DNA of 64,000 nucleotides. It comes from an uncultured Ignavibacteriales bacterium (GTDB lineage: Bacteria; Bacteroidota; Ignavibacteria; Ignavibacteriales; Ignavibacteriaceae). Positions within the stretch are counted from its first letter, which is position 1; each line of letters begins with the position of its first letter. Position numbers and translations under genes: made by a program. Positions 40,556-49,123 of this stretch are shown piece after piece. Below the pieces are notes generated by a model that was not told the DNA's origin, made no database searches, and was given only the letters and a program-made list of their open reading frames with translations. The stretch is taken from assembly GCA_903929035.1 (NCBI GenBank), contig CAIYTF010000091.1:1-64000 (forward strand), written 5' to 3'.

Positions 40556-40823
40556 CGAGTACTCTGAAAGAGTTCAATTTGAATAACCGTGAGCAAAGTA
40601 CCGCGAAGCGGTGCGATGCTCACGGAAAACGCGCAGAATTCACTCTCTCGTCTCCGTAGGAGGCGAACTTACCACTCAATATCGCCCAAAAGTTACTGAG
40701 TATACCGGATTTTGGTTGTCCCCTTGCAGGGAACAGTACTTGTTTGTGACGTTTTCCGTGAGCATCGCACCGCTTCGCGGTACTTCGCTCACGGTTATTC
40801 AAATTTTACTCCTTTGGAGTATC
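40556..40823. repeat. Structured inverted-repeat element, ~73-bp arms
   Basis: Left arm (40556-40630) and right arm (40751-40823) are reverse complements across aatttgaataaccgtgagc(a/g)aagtaccgcgaagcggtgcgatgctcacggaaaac (1 mismatch); each arm contains its own hairpin ccgtgagc..gctcacgg with inner accgc-gaa-gcggt. Confidence 0.85.
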
Positions 40824-40939
40824 GCCGCGAGCATTCCATTTACTGATTGCAGATTGATCGGCATACTATATAATGGACAGCTTCGTGTATAAAAAAAATA
40901 TTTACCGCTTACTGTTCGTGTATTCTTGATTTATTTCAA

Positions 40940-42376
40940 TTATTGCCGTCTTTCTAAAAGCGCGACATTCTCTATATGATATGTATGAGGGAACATATCC
41001 ACGGGTTTTATTTTCACCAGCCGGTACGCGGTTTCCATTAACCGGATATCGCGTACTTGTGTTGCCGGATTGCAGCTCACGTAGATAATTTTAGCAGGAC
41101 TTAATTTAATAATATCTTCGATAGTATTTTTGTGCATACCATTTCGCGGAGGGTCCACGATAATGATATCCGGCTTAGGTATAGAGTTTTCTTCAATCAA
41201 CGGGATGAATGATTTATATAGGTCGGATGAAAAGAACTTAACATTTACCGTGTGGTTTAATTCTTTATTCGCGTTGGCATCGCGAACCGCGGAGGCGATC
41301 AATTCAAGTCCATAGACCTCTTTAACGAACTCAGCTATGAAAAGAGCAATTGTGCCTGCTCCGCAATAGAGATCATAAACTATTTCATTTCCTGTAAATT
41401 CTGCAAAGTCAACAGCGGTTTGATAAAGAGTTTCTCCCTGTCTTGTATTTGTCTGGAAGAATGAGTTCGCGCTGATCCTAAATTTTAGTTTTCCGATTTG
41501 GTCAATAATGAAGCCGGTGCCATAATCTATATATTCAACTTCACCTGTTGCAGTCATAGCTTTTTTTGTATTAACATTGTTTATAACCGTGGTTACTTCG
41601 GGAACAGCAGTGAGGATCGCGTTTGTAAATTCTTTCATTAGAGCCTCATCCCGTTCCGATGTCACGAGGTTAACCATTATTTCACCGGTTGTGCCTGCCT
41701 GACGTACAACAAGATTGCGGAGATACCCTGATTCACTTTTGTTATTGTAAATGCTGAAATTTCTCGTGAAAAAAAAGTTGGATGTGGTACGCAGGATTAT
41801 ATTCCCAGGTTCAGGATGCAGCTTGCAGTCGTCGATTTGTATTACTTGGTTAAATCCGTTTGGCGGATGAAATCCGAGCGCGGGTAATTTTCTCTCCTCC
41901 GCGTGAGTCGCGAGTTGAGAAAATGGCACCCATCTCCTTTCCGCGAATGAAAATTCCATTTTATTTCTGTAATGGAAAATATTATTGCAGGGAACTATAT
42001 CTTCGCGAATGAAATTATGCAAGTCATTTAGAGGAAAAAAAAGTTCGTCAATCTGCATTTGTTTATATGCAATTTGCTGTTGATAATCAAGGTCTTGCTG
42101 CTTACACCCGCCGCAGGACATAAAATACTTGCAGGGGGCATCAACGCGATGCGGTGACGCGACAATAACCTCTTCAAGATCGGCTTCGGCATAATTTTTT
42201 TTCAGTTTCGTGACGCGTGCTTTAACCGTATCGCCCGGGTAGGCAAAACGGACAAATATCTTTAGACTTTCTTCTTCAGCAGGAACTTCCTGCAGGGTTT
42301 TGGATAATTTTCCTAGTCCGAAACCTTCGAATACAAATTTATCTATATCGATATAGTATGATTCAAATTTCTTCAT
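40940..42376 (-). CDS. Class I SAM-dependent RNA methyltransferase (RlmD/TrmA-like)
   Basis: CKYFMSCGGCKQQDLDYQQQIAYKQMQI; DLYCGAGTIALFIAEFVKEVYGLE; IIVDPPRNGMHKNTIEDI; IIYVSCNPATQVRDI. Confidence 0.93.
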   Translation of the reverse strand: MKKFESYYIDIDKFVFEGFGLGKLSKTLQEVPAEEESLKIFVRFAYPGDTVKARVTKLKKNYAEADLEEVIVASPHRVDAPCKYFMSCGGCKQQDLDYQQQIAYKQMQIDELFFPLNDLHNFIREDIVPCNNIFHYRNKMEFSFAERRWVPFSQLATHAEERKLPALGFHPPNGFNQVIQIDDCKLHPEPGNIILRTTSNFFFTRNFSIYNNKSESGYLRNLVVRQAGTTGEIMVNLVTSERDEALMKEFTNAILTAVPEVTTVINNVNTKKAMTATGEVEYIDYGTGFIIDQIGKLKFRISANSFFQTNTRQGETLYQTAVDFAEFTGNEIVYDLYCGAGTIALFIAEFVKEVYGLELIASAVRDANANKELNHTVNVKFFSSDLYKSFIPLIEENSIPKPDIIIVDPPRNGMHKNTIEDIIKLSPAKIIYVSCNPATQVRDIRLMETAYRLVKIKPVDMFPHTYHIENVALLERRQ

Positions 42377-43089
42377 AACGGCTTCTTCAATAAAAACAAA
42401 TGATAGAGAGTATGTTTTTGAGCCCCGCCGCGGAGATACATATTCGCCTCGTGCTGAAGGCTCTTGATATTTCTCCTCATCAGGTACCTGTCATCATCGG
42501 ATAGTCTTTCTTTTTCGGATTTGAGAACGGTTGCCTGCATCTTGTAAAGGTCTTCCATTGTATCGGTCAAATCAATGGTTTGGAATATTTCATAACCGAT
42601 TGATGCATAAAGCGGCGGCAATTCAGCCAAAAGAAATGGAGTAATATTTGACAAATTCCAGATATCTTTTACAGATCGCGGAGTTGGAAAATCACGTTTG
42701 ACAATTTCACCGACACATAGCATTCCGCCCTGTTTAAGAATACGAAACAGTTCTTTCAGTATTTTAGTATGATGTACCGTTGAAACAGAAGCCTGCGCGT
42801 AAATAAAGTCGAAAGAGTTCTCTAAAAAATCAGTGGTGTAGTAGTCCATAAACTTAACACTGCTCTTGATGTTTAATCGTTCCTCGATAAGCAGCGCGTC
42901 ATCATTAATAATAGTTTCTGTATCTGCGCCAAGCTCTCGTAACGTTATGGAGGCGTGATGCAAACCAGGTCCCATTAAAAGACCTTTCGTACCTTCAAGA
43001 GAATAGTTTTTAACAAAATAATTTAGCTGTTCATCCAATCCCGGAAGAATTATTTTGGCAGGCGGGATTTGTTGTTCATATCGTCTCAT
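42373..43089 (-). CDS. SAM-dependent methyltransferase
   Basis: DFIYAQASVSTVHHTKILKELFRILKQGGMLCVGEI; overlaps the rlmD-like gene by 4 nt. Confidence 0.7.
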   Translation of the reverse strand: MRRYEQQIPPAKIILPGLDEQLNYFVKNYSLEGTKGLLMGPGLHHASITLRELGADTETIINDDALLIEERLNIKSSVKFMDYYTTDFLENSFDFIYAQASVSTVHHTKILKELFRILKQGGMLCVGEIVKRDFPTPRSVKDIWNLSNITPFLLAELPPLYASIGYEIFQTIDLTDTMEDLYKMQATVLKSEKERLSDDDRYLMRRNIKSLQHEANMYLRGGAQKHTLYHLFLLKKPL

Positions 43090-43186
43090 AATACCTGATA
43101 ATTAATATCTAAATATACGATGGTTAATTGTTAATTTTTAATTGTTAGTGGGTTATTGTCAAGTTTCACAAGGTTGTTAAAAACAG

Positions 43187-43217
43187 CTCTCTCTTTGTAA
43201 GGATAACAAAGAGAGAG
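43187..43217 (-). terminator. Perfect 12-bp stem hairpin, terminator-like on minus strand
   Basis: ctctctctttgt-aaggata-acaaagagagag; on the minus strand it is followed by ctgttttt. Confidence 0.5.
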
Positions 43218-43320
43218 GAAAAAGCAGCTGCAGGTAATCTGCATTGTAGATGTGACATATTTACCAAAGCTTGATTGAAAAATGGTACGAGTTAAAACCA
43301 AAACTTTTTATACAAACCCC

Positions 43321-43351
43321 TTTGGATTTCAAATTAAAATTATTATCTTTA
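43321..43351 (+). promoter_or_regulatory. Candidate Bacteroidetes-type promoter (TTTG-N19-TAnnTTTa)
   Basis: tttg (43321-43324), 19-nt spacer, tatcttta (43344-43351), close to the Bacteroidetes -33/-7 consensus. Confidence 0.35.
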
Positions 43352-43388
43352 CAATAAAATTATTATTCAATTTTTCTTAAACAACCTT

Positions 43389-44885
43389 GTGAAACTTGAC
43401 ACACACTCTACACTCTACACTCTACACTCTACACTCTACACATTAATCATTATACTTTTGCTGATGAGCTTCAATATTGGCTGCAAAGAAGAATCCACTA
43501 TCATTCAGCCTATCCAAACTTCAAAGGATGGAACTATCCGAATAGGGCTTCCCTTGGAAAAAGCGGTTCCTTATCCTTCTCCTGCCCAACTTGATTGGCA
43601 GAATTCTGAAATGGCAATGTTTGTTCATTTCGGTATGAACACCTTTACGGGTAAGGAATGGGGCGATGGTACAGAAGATCCAAAAACATTTGCCCCTGTA
43701 AATGGGACAGTAAACGCCGCTCAGTGGGTTAGTGTTGCAAAAGAAGCAGGATTCAGAAATATTATCCTTACAGCAAAACACCACGATGGATTCTGCCTGT
43801 GGCCAAGTAAATACACCACCCATTCGATTAAATACAGCAATTACAAGAATGGAAACGGAGATATCGTGAAAGAATTCGCGGATGCCTGCCATACGGCAGG
43901 AATTAAGTTTTGTTTTTACCTTTCTCCTTGGGATAGACACGATAGTACCTACGGAACAGCAGCTTACAACACTCACTATTGGCTTCAGCTTGTTGAACTT
44001 CTCACGAATTATGGCGATGTAGGTGAAGTCTGGCTCGATGGCGCAAATGGAGAAAGCTCCGTACCCGAATATGACTGGACTTTATTCTATTCAACCGTTC
44101 GATTCTATCAGCCGAACGCCGTCATTGCTGTTTGCGGTCCTGATGTTCGATGGGTTGGCAACGAAGAAGGAGTCAGCCCTGATACAAACTGGTCAAAAGT
44201 ACAGGGACTTTTAAACATCATCCAGCCATCGTATGGGGGACAAATCTGGTGGCCAACGGAGTGTGATGTAAGTATCCGTCCGGGTTGGTTTTACCATAAA
44301 AATGAGGATTCACAAATCCGCTCATTAGATAATCTTCTTTCTATTTATTTTAAATCGGTTGGAAGAAACTCGAACTTTCTCCTCAATATTCCGCCAGATG
44401 CAAGCGGCAATTTCGCTGCCGGCGATGTTGCAAGAATTAGGGAATTGCGAAGCACTCTCGACAAAATATTTGCTGTCAACTTGTTTCGAGATGCATCCAT
44501 AGCAGCCTCTAATACCAGACTTAATAACGATGGCTATAGTGCAAAAAATACACTTGATAATAATCGCCAAACCTTTTGGGCTGCAGACAGAGATTCTACA
44601 AAAGCTGAACTTATGATTACTATGAGTTCTGAAAAACCTCTTAATGTCATTAAACTTGAGGAGACCATTGAATTTGGACAACGAATCAGTTCTTTTTCGG
44701 TGTACGTAAGTAATAATCAAGGAGAATGGAAACGCGTATATAACGGAGCTACAATAGGAAGAACAAGGTTAATTACATTTCCTGCTATTACCGCGAATAA
44801 AATCAGGATAGTGATAGAAGAGTCTTCAGAATCGCCAACATTATGTACAATAGCCGGTTATTATTCTGAATTAGTACCTCAATAG
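43389..44885 (+). CDS. Alpha-L-fucosidase (GH29), lipoprotein, C-terminal F5/8-type-C-like domain
   Basis: MAMFVHFGMNTFTGKEWGDGTEDPKTF..ILTAKHHDGFCLWPSKYTTHSIK; lipoprotein signal LIIILLLMSFNIGC; C-terminal discoidin-like region. GTG start at 43389. Confidence 0.85.
   Translation: MKLDTHSTLYTLHSTLYTLIIILLLMSFNIGCKEESTIIQPIQTSKDGTIRIGLPLEKAVPYPSPAQLDWQNSEMAMFVHFGMNTFTGKEWGDGTEDPKTFAPVNGTVNAAQWVSVAKEAGFRNIILTAKHHDGFCLWPSKYTTHSIKYSNYKNGNGDIVKEFADACHTAGIKFCFYLSPWDRHDSTYGTAAYNTHYWLQLVELLTNYGDVGEVWLDGANGESSVPEYDWTLFYSTVRFYQPNAVIAVCGPDVRWVGNEEGVSPDTNWSKVQGLLNIIQPSYGGQIWWPTECDVSIRPGWFYHKNEDSQIRSLDNLLSIYFKSVGRNSNFLLNIPPDASGNFAAGDVARIRELRSTLDKIFAVNLFRDASIAASNTRLNNDGYSAKNTLDNNRQTFWAADRDSTKAELMITMSSEKPLNVIKLEETIEFGQRISSFSVYVSNNQGEWKRVYNGATIGRTRLITFPAITANKIRIVIEESSESPTLCTIAGYYSELVPQ
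43404..43438. repeat. Heptanucleotide tandem repeat (CACTCTA)x5
   Basis: Five perfect consecutive cactcta units inside the 5' end of the fucosidase ORF. Confidence 0.92.
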
Positions 44886-45084
44886 TTCTTTTGCATTGTT
44901 AATAAACAGTAATGATAACTTCAATTCTATTCCTCGTCTAATTTTTTGCAAGACTTTAAGGATTTTTTGCGAATTATCCTTATAATATCTCCGGTAAGGT
45001 TCTAAAATATTCCTATTTCGGCTTGATTTCTTAAGGGAAATAATGTATTATTCATAAGCAAAAATCAACTCATCCAAAGAAGTA

Positions 45085-45669
45085 ATGAATATACGATTAG
45101 AATATTTTCGCTCAGTTTATAAAGCCGAGCAAATGCCTCCCGAAAGGTACCCTGAAATTGTGGTTTGCGGTCGTTCCAATGTTGGAAAGTCTTCGCTGTT
45201 GAATACTATCTCCGGAGGGAAGGTTATTGCTAAAGTTAGTTCTACTCCCGGCAAGACTGAATCAGTAAACTATTTTAGTACCACCGGCAAGTTTTATTTA
45301 GTTGATCTTCCCGGATTTGGGTACGCGCAACGCGACAAGGCAACAGTTGCAACCTGGGGAAGACTGATTGATAATTATTTTCGCGCATCGGGTCATATAG
45401 TTGAAGCATTGCATTTAATTGACAGCCGGCATACGGGAATGGAAAGTGATTTACGATTAGAGGAATATTTCAGAGGGCTGGGAATACCATCATATATAGT
45501 CCTTACAAAATCCGATAAACTTAGTCAGTCTGAAAGAAGTGCCGCGGAAAAGGCGATAAAAATAAACTATCCCGATGTTAAAGTGTTTCAAAGTTATCAG
45601 TTTTTTTCATCAAAAAACAGCGAGGGGAAAGACGAGTTGATCAAGGAAATAATGGGGAAAGTGAAATAG
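45085..45669 (+). CDS. engB: Ribosome biogenesis GTP-binding protein YsxC/EngB
   Basis: EIVVCGRSNVGKSSLLNTISG, STPGKTESVNYF, LVDLPGFGYAQRDK, IVLTKSDKLSQSE. Confidence 0.95.
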   Translation: MNIRLEYFRSVYKAEQMPPERYPEIVVCGRSNVGKSSLLNTISGGKVIAKVSSTPGKTESVNYFSTTGKFYLVDLPGFGYAQRDKATVATWGRLIDNYFRASGHIVEALHLIDSRHTGMESDLRLEEYFRGLGIPSYIVLTKSDKLSQSERSAAEKAIKINYPDVKVFQSYQFFSSKNSEGKDELIKEIMGKVK

Positions 45670-45772
45670 GCAGTGTCTGCTTTTGCCAAATACAATTCAC
45701 TGTAAGGTTTATTTTCCTTATATTTGTACACAATTATTTATTTACCACTTTTTCTATTAGGTATTATAGCTT

Positions 45773-46975
45773 ATGAGGTCGCACGATTACATTTCAATTG
45801 AGGAGCAATACGGGGCTCACAATTACCATCCGCTTGACGTAGTCATTCACAAGGGACAAGGCATACACGTGTGGGATGTTGAAGGCAACAAATATGTTGA
45901 CTGCCTTTCTGCATATTCCGCCGTGAATCAAGGGCATTGCCACCCGCGTATAATTGCTAAACTCAAAGAACAAGCCGATAAAATAACCTTGACCTCACGT
46001 GCTTTCCGTAATGACCAGCTGCCGCTTTTATGTAAAGAAGTTTGTGAACTTACCGGCTACGAAATGATGCTGCCTATGAACACGGGAGCTGAAGCTGTTG
46101 AAACCGCGCTCAAATGTGCCCGCAAGTGGGGCTACAAAATAAAAGGCATACCGGACGGCAAAGCCGAAATAATCACTTGTGAAAACAACTTCGCGGGAAG
46201 AACAATTTCCATTGTTAGTTTTTCAACCGAAGATCAGTACAAAGATGGATATGGACCTTTCACACCCGGCTTTAAGACTATCCCATATAGTGATTCAGCT
46301 GCGTTAGAAACTGCCATAACGCCAAATACTGCCGCGTTCCTTGTCGAACCTATTCAAGGAGAAAGCGGCATAATAGTTCCGCCTGACGGCTATTTGAAAG
46401 CGGCTTTCGATATATGCAAGAAGAACAATGTCCTTTTTATGGTAGATGAAATTCAAACAGGGTTGGGAAGAACAGGAAAACTATTTGCTTACGACTACGA
46501 AAACATACATCCGGATGTGGTTATTATCGGCAAAGCCCTTGCAGGCGGCTGCTATCCGGTTTCGGCAGTATTTTCAGGAAAAGATGTACTCGGCGTTTTC
46601 ACTCCCGGTGACCACGGCTCAACATTTGGCGGTAACCCGCTTGGTGCCGCGATTGCCCGCGAAAGTCTGAAAGTATTGATTGAAGAAAATTTAATTCAAA
46701 ACTCGTTCGAAATGGGCAGCTATTTCCGCGATAGGCTGCGCGCGGTAACTTCAAAACACGTGAAAGAAGTTCGGGGGAAAGGATTGTTTATCGGTATTGA
46801 ACTATTCGCGGAAGCCGGAGGCGCGAGAAGATTCTGTGAAGCACTAATGAAACACGGGGTACTCTGCAAAGAAACCCACGATAATGTTATTCGTTTTGCG
46901 CCTGCTTTGGTAATAACAAAAGAAGAAATTGATTCGGTTATGGAACAAGTATCACCCGTTCTTCAAATGGATTAG
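45773..46975 (+). CDS. rocD: Ornithine aminotransferase
   Basis: ISIEEQYGAHNYHPLDVVIHKGQGIHVWDVEGNKYVDCLSAYSAVNQGHCHPRI; PMNTGAEAVETALKCARKWGY; DEIQTGLGRTGKLFAYDYE. Confidence 0.93.
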   Translation: MRSHDYISIEEQYGAHNYHPLDVVIHKGQGIHVWDVEGNKYVDCLSAYSAVNQGHCHPRIIAKLKEQADKITLTSRAFRNDQLPLLCKEVCELTGYEMMLPMNTGAEAVETALKCARKWGYKIKGIPDGKAEIITCENNFAGRTISIVSFSTEDQYKDGYGPFTPGFKTIPYSDSAALETAITPNTAAFLVEPIQGESGIIVPPDGYLKAAFDICKKNNVLFMVDEIQTGLGRTGKLFAYDYENIHPDVVIIGKALAGGCYPVSAVFSGKDVLGVFTPGDHGSTFGGNPLGAAIARESLKVLIEENLIQNSFEMGSYFRDRLRAVTSKHVKEVRGKGLFIGIELFAEAGGARRFCEALMKHGVLCKETHDNVIRFAPALVITKEEIDSVMEQVSPVLQMD

Positions 46976-47002
46976 CAAAGACCGAGCGATTATTATACAT
47001 TT

Positions 47003-47035
47003 GCCCCGCAGGGAAACCCTGCGGGGCTTTATTTT
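47003..47035 (+). terminator. Rho-independent terminator downstream of rocD
   Basis: gccccgcaggg-aaa-ccctgcggggc followed by tttatttta. Confidence 0.92.
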
Positions 47036-47072
47036 ATTAAACATTACAGGCAGTAATACGGTTAATGTTAAT

Positions 47073-47682
47073 TCAAAAATCCAATCTCACCCTCTTTTTT
47101 GGATCGCTAAACACAACTTGTATTGGATCAAACTTTTCCGGATCAAAATCTTCGTCCATCCATTCACTCATTTCTTCATAATCTTCGTGTTTTGGATCCT
47201 TTAGAACCGATAAATAATGATAGTATCCCCACACTCCACCGCAGTCTTCCGGGGGACAAGCCATCTTACCTGCAATACATTTGGGATATTTTTCACCAAT
47301 TACCGCCGGAAGAATTTTCTCGAGCTTGATGGTGTGGGTCCAAGAATCTCCGAAATCATACTCGTATCTTGCTTTGGAATTACTCATTGTAAAATATTTG
47401 GATATTTGGGCTTTTTCCTCGGGATTATTCGAACTACGCGCTCCCGAATTAAAAGGGTCGGCATCATCATCGGGACTTCCAAACTCGACTGTCGTTTGTG
47501 TTTTGGGATTAATTATTTCAAGCGAATGCAGGTAAATCTTTCCACCCCATAGAGTCTTGAATGGCAACGTGCAAATCCCAGAATGTATAATTGGAAGGCA
47601 CAAGTATTCTTCTCCAGATCGATGGCTTGGTACTATTCAAAGTGATTTTGAATTGATATACTTCATCAATATTCTTACTCAT
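47073..47682 (-). pseudogene. Plasmid pRiA4b ORF-3-like protein, frameshifted
   Basis: Minus strand from 47682: MSKNIDEVYQFKITLNSTKPSIWRRILVPSNYTFWDLHVAIQDSMGWKDL then stop; continuation (LHSLEIINPKTQTTVEFG..YEYDFGDSWTHTIKLE) is in another frame (ORF 47073-47603). Confidence 0.75.
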
Positions 47683-47720
47683 ATTTTTTCTTTCTTAATT
47701 TAGTTATTAACCAAAAATAT

Positions 47721-47750
47721 TTAGGATTCGTTCAGAAATAACTTAACACG
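47721..47750. repeat. Partial family R1 element (left end only)
   Basis: ttaggattcgttcagaaataacttaacacg. Confidence 0.45.
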
Positions 47751-47791
47751 CATAATGATTCTTTCAAATACCCTAATCTTTAAGTCAAAAT

Positions 47792-48226
47792 TTACGGGGT
47801 CCCTGATATATAATGCATCAATTGCCCGATTAAATCTTTCATTTCGGAAATCGTTTCTTTAACGATATCCCCAATGGAAATTATGCCGACAACTTTGCCG
47901 TTTTCAATTACAGGCAGATGACGAATTTTTTTATCGGTTACTAATTCCATACATTCTTCAATGAGTTGATCGGGGTTTACTGAAATTAGATCCGCCGACA
48001 TAATTTCTTTAACAGGCATATCCTTTGAATGCCTGCCTTGCAGCACTACTTTCCTTGCATAATCCCGCTCCGAAAAAATTCCCTTAATGTCACCATCAGC
48101 TATAACTAATACAGCCCCGATGTCTTTATCAGACATTAATTGAAGAGCATCAAAAACCGTTGTATCGGGCTGAACCGACCAAATCAAAGAACCTTTAGCT
48201 TTTAGAATATCCTTTACAAGTCTCAT
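47792..48226 (-). CDS. CBS-domain-pair protein
   Basis: DTTVFDALQLMSDKDIGAVLVIADGDIKGIFSERDYARKVVLQGR..VKEIMSADLISVNPDQLIEECMELVTDKKIRHLPVIENGKVVGIISIGDIV. Confidence 0.93.
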   Translation of the reverse strand: MRLVKDILKAKGSLIWSVQPDTTVFDALQLMSDKDIGAVLVIADGDIKGIFSERDYARKVVLQGRHSKDMPVKEIMSADLISVNPDQLIEECMELVTDKKIRHLPVIENGKVVGIISIGDIVKETISEMKDLIGQLMHYISGTP

Positions 48227-48339
48227 AGTACCATCCTGTTAATTGATTACATTCAAATTTGTTTAATGTTAAAATAGTAAATAAAATAAAAATAAAAAAT
48301 AAAAAATAAACTTTGGAATTGTAATTAAAAAATTTGACT

Positions 48340-48432
48340 AAGGACTTGTTCAGAAATGATATTAACACTTTCTCAAGCGAAGACGCGAAGGTTATCTTTA
48401 AGAGATATAAAAGTTATTTGTGCACGAACACT
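48340..48432. repeat. Dispersed intergenic element, family R1
   Basis: aggacttgttcagaaatgatattaacactttctcaagcgaagacgcgaaggttat...gttatttgtgcacgaacact. Confidence 0.65.
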
Positions 48433-48651
48433 AATTCCTGAAATTCTTGGTGCAAATATAAAAACGGCTGCAAAAGTATTAATCGTAAAGTTTGAACAAG
48501 CGAAAATATCCTTTATCAAGTAATCCTCGGGATGGTAATAAATCCATTAACACAGAAATTATTCCAATCCCACAGCGTCTGTCATTAATTATCCGAACAA
48601 AATTGTAAATTAACATATATATTTCTTTTTTTTTGTTAAAGCATAATATTA

Positions 48652-49107
48652 ATGGATAGCAGCTTAATACTTTTCCGGATAGACCAATTCAATTGTGCCC
48701 TGCCAATTGAATATGACCCGTATTGCTTTCGTGCTGTCAAGATTCAATCCATCCCGATTGATGTGCCTTTCTTTCAGGGCACGGTTGATTTTCACGGCAG
48801 TAATATTCCGGTTTTTAATCTCAGGAAAAAATTTTCACTTCCTGCCAAAGATTTAAACCCGCGGCAAACAATGATAAAATTGAGAACTCGTCAAAATTAT
48901 ATAATTATCATCGCGGATACAGTTGCCGGATTCACGCGGGTTATGCAGGAAGAGATTAATCCAATAACCGGAGTGAACGATACAGCACTGCCTTTTGCGG
49001 CGTCTTTTTTCCGCGAAAATGAAAAATATTTACTGCTAAATTTTAATATTCTTATCGATGGCGAGGACCTTATAGCCATTGATTCAATATACTCTAACGT
49101 CAATTAA
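48652..49107 (+). CDS. CheW-like coupling protein
   Basis: LILFRIDQFNCALPIEYDPYCFRAVKIQSIPIDVPFFQGTVDFHGSNIPVFNLRKKF..MIKLRTRQNYIIIIADTVAGFTRV. Confidence 0.8.
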   Translation: MDSSLILFRIDQFNCALPIEYDPYCFRAVKIQSIPIDVPFFQGTVDFHGSNIPVFNLRKKFSLPAKDLNPRQTMIKLRTRQNYIIIIADTVAGFTRVMQEEINPITGVNDTALPFAASFFRENEKYLLLNFNILIDGEDLIAIDSIYSNVN

Positions 49108-49123
49108 CACTTTGAGCATCCAA

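Larger units (their letters stand above)
43157..43401. repeat. Perfect 22-bp inverted repeat bounding a 201-bp intergenic segment
   Basis: tgtcaagtttcacaaggttgtt (43157-43178) and its exact reverse complement aacaaccttgtgaaacttgaca (43380-43401). Confidence 0.9.

Noticed and set aside
40611-40892. 93-aa plus-strand and 60-aa minus-strand ORFs
   Set aside because: Fall within the large inverted-repeat element; the apparent coding comes from its palindromes.
47073-47603. Reading the pRiA4b-like ORF as a full-length intact gene
   Set aside because: The conserved N-terminal part of the domain is present upstream in a different frame, so the ORF start MCLPIIHSG is an artefact of the frameshift.
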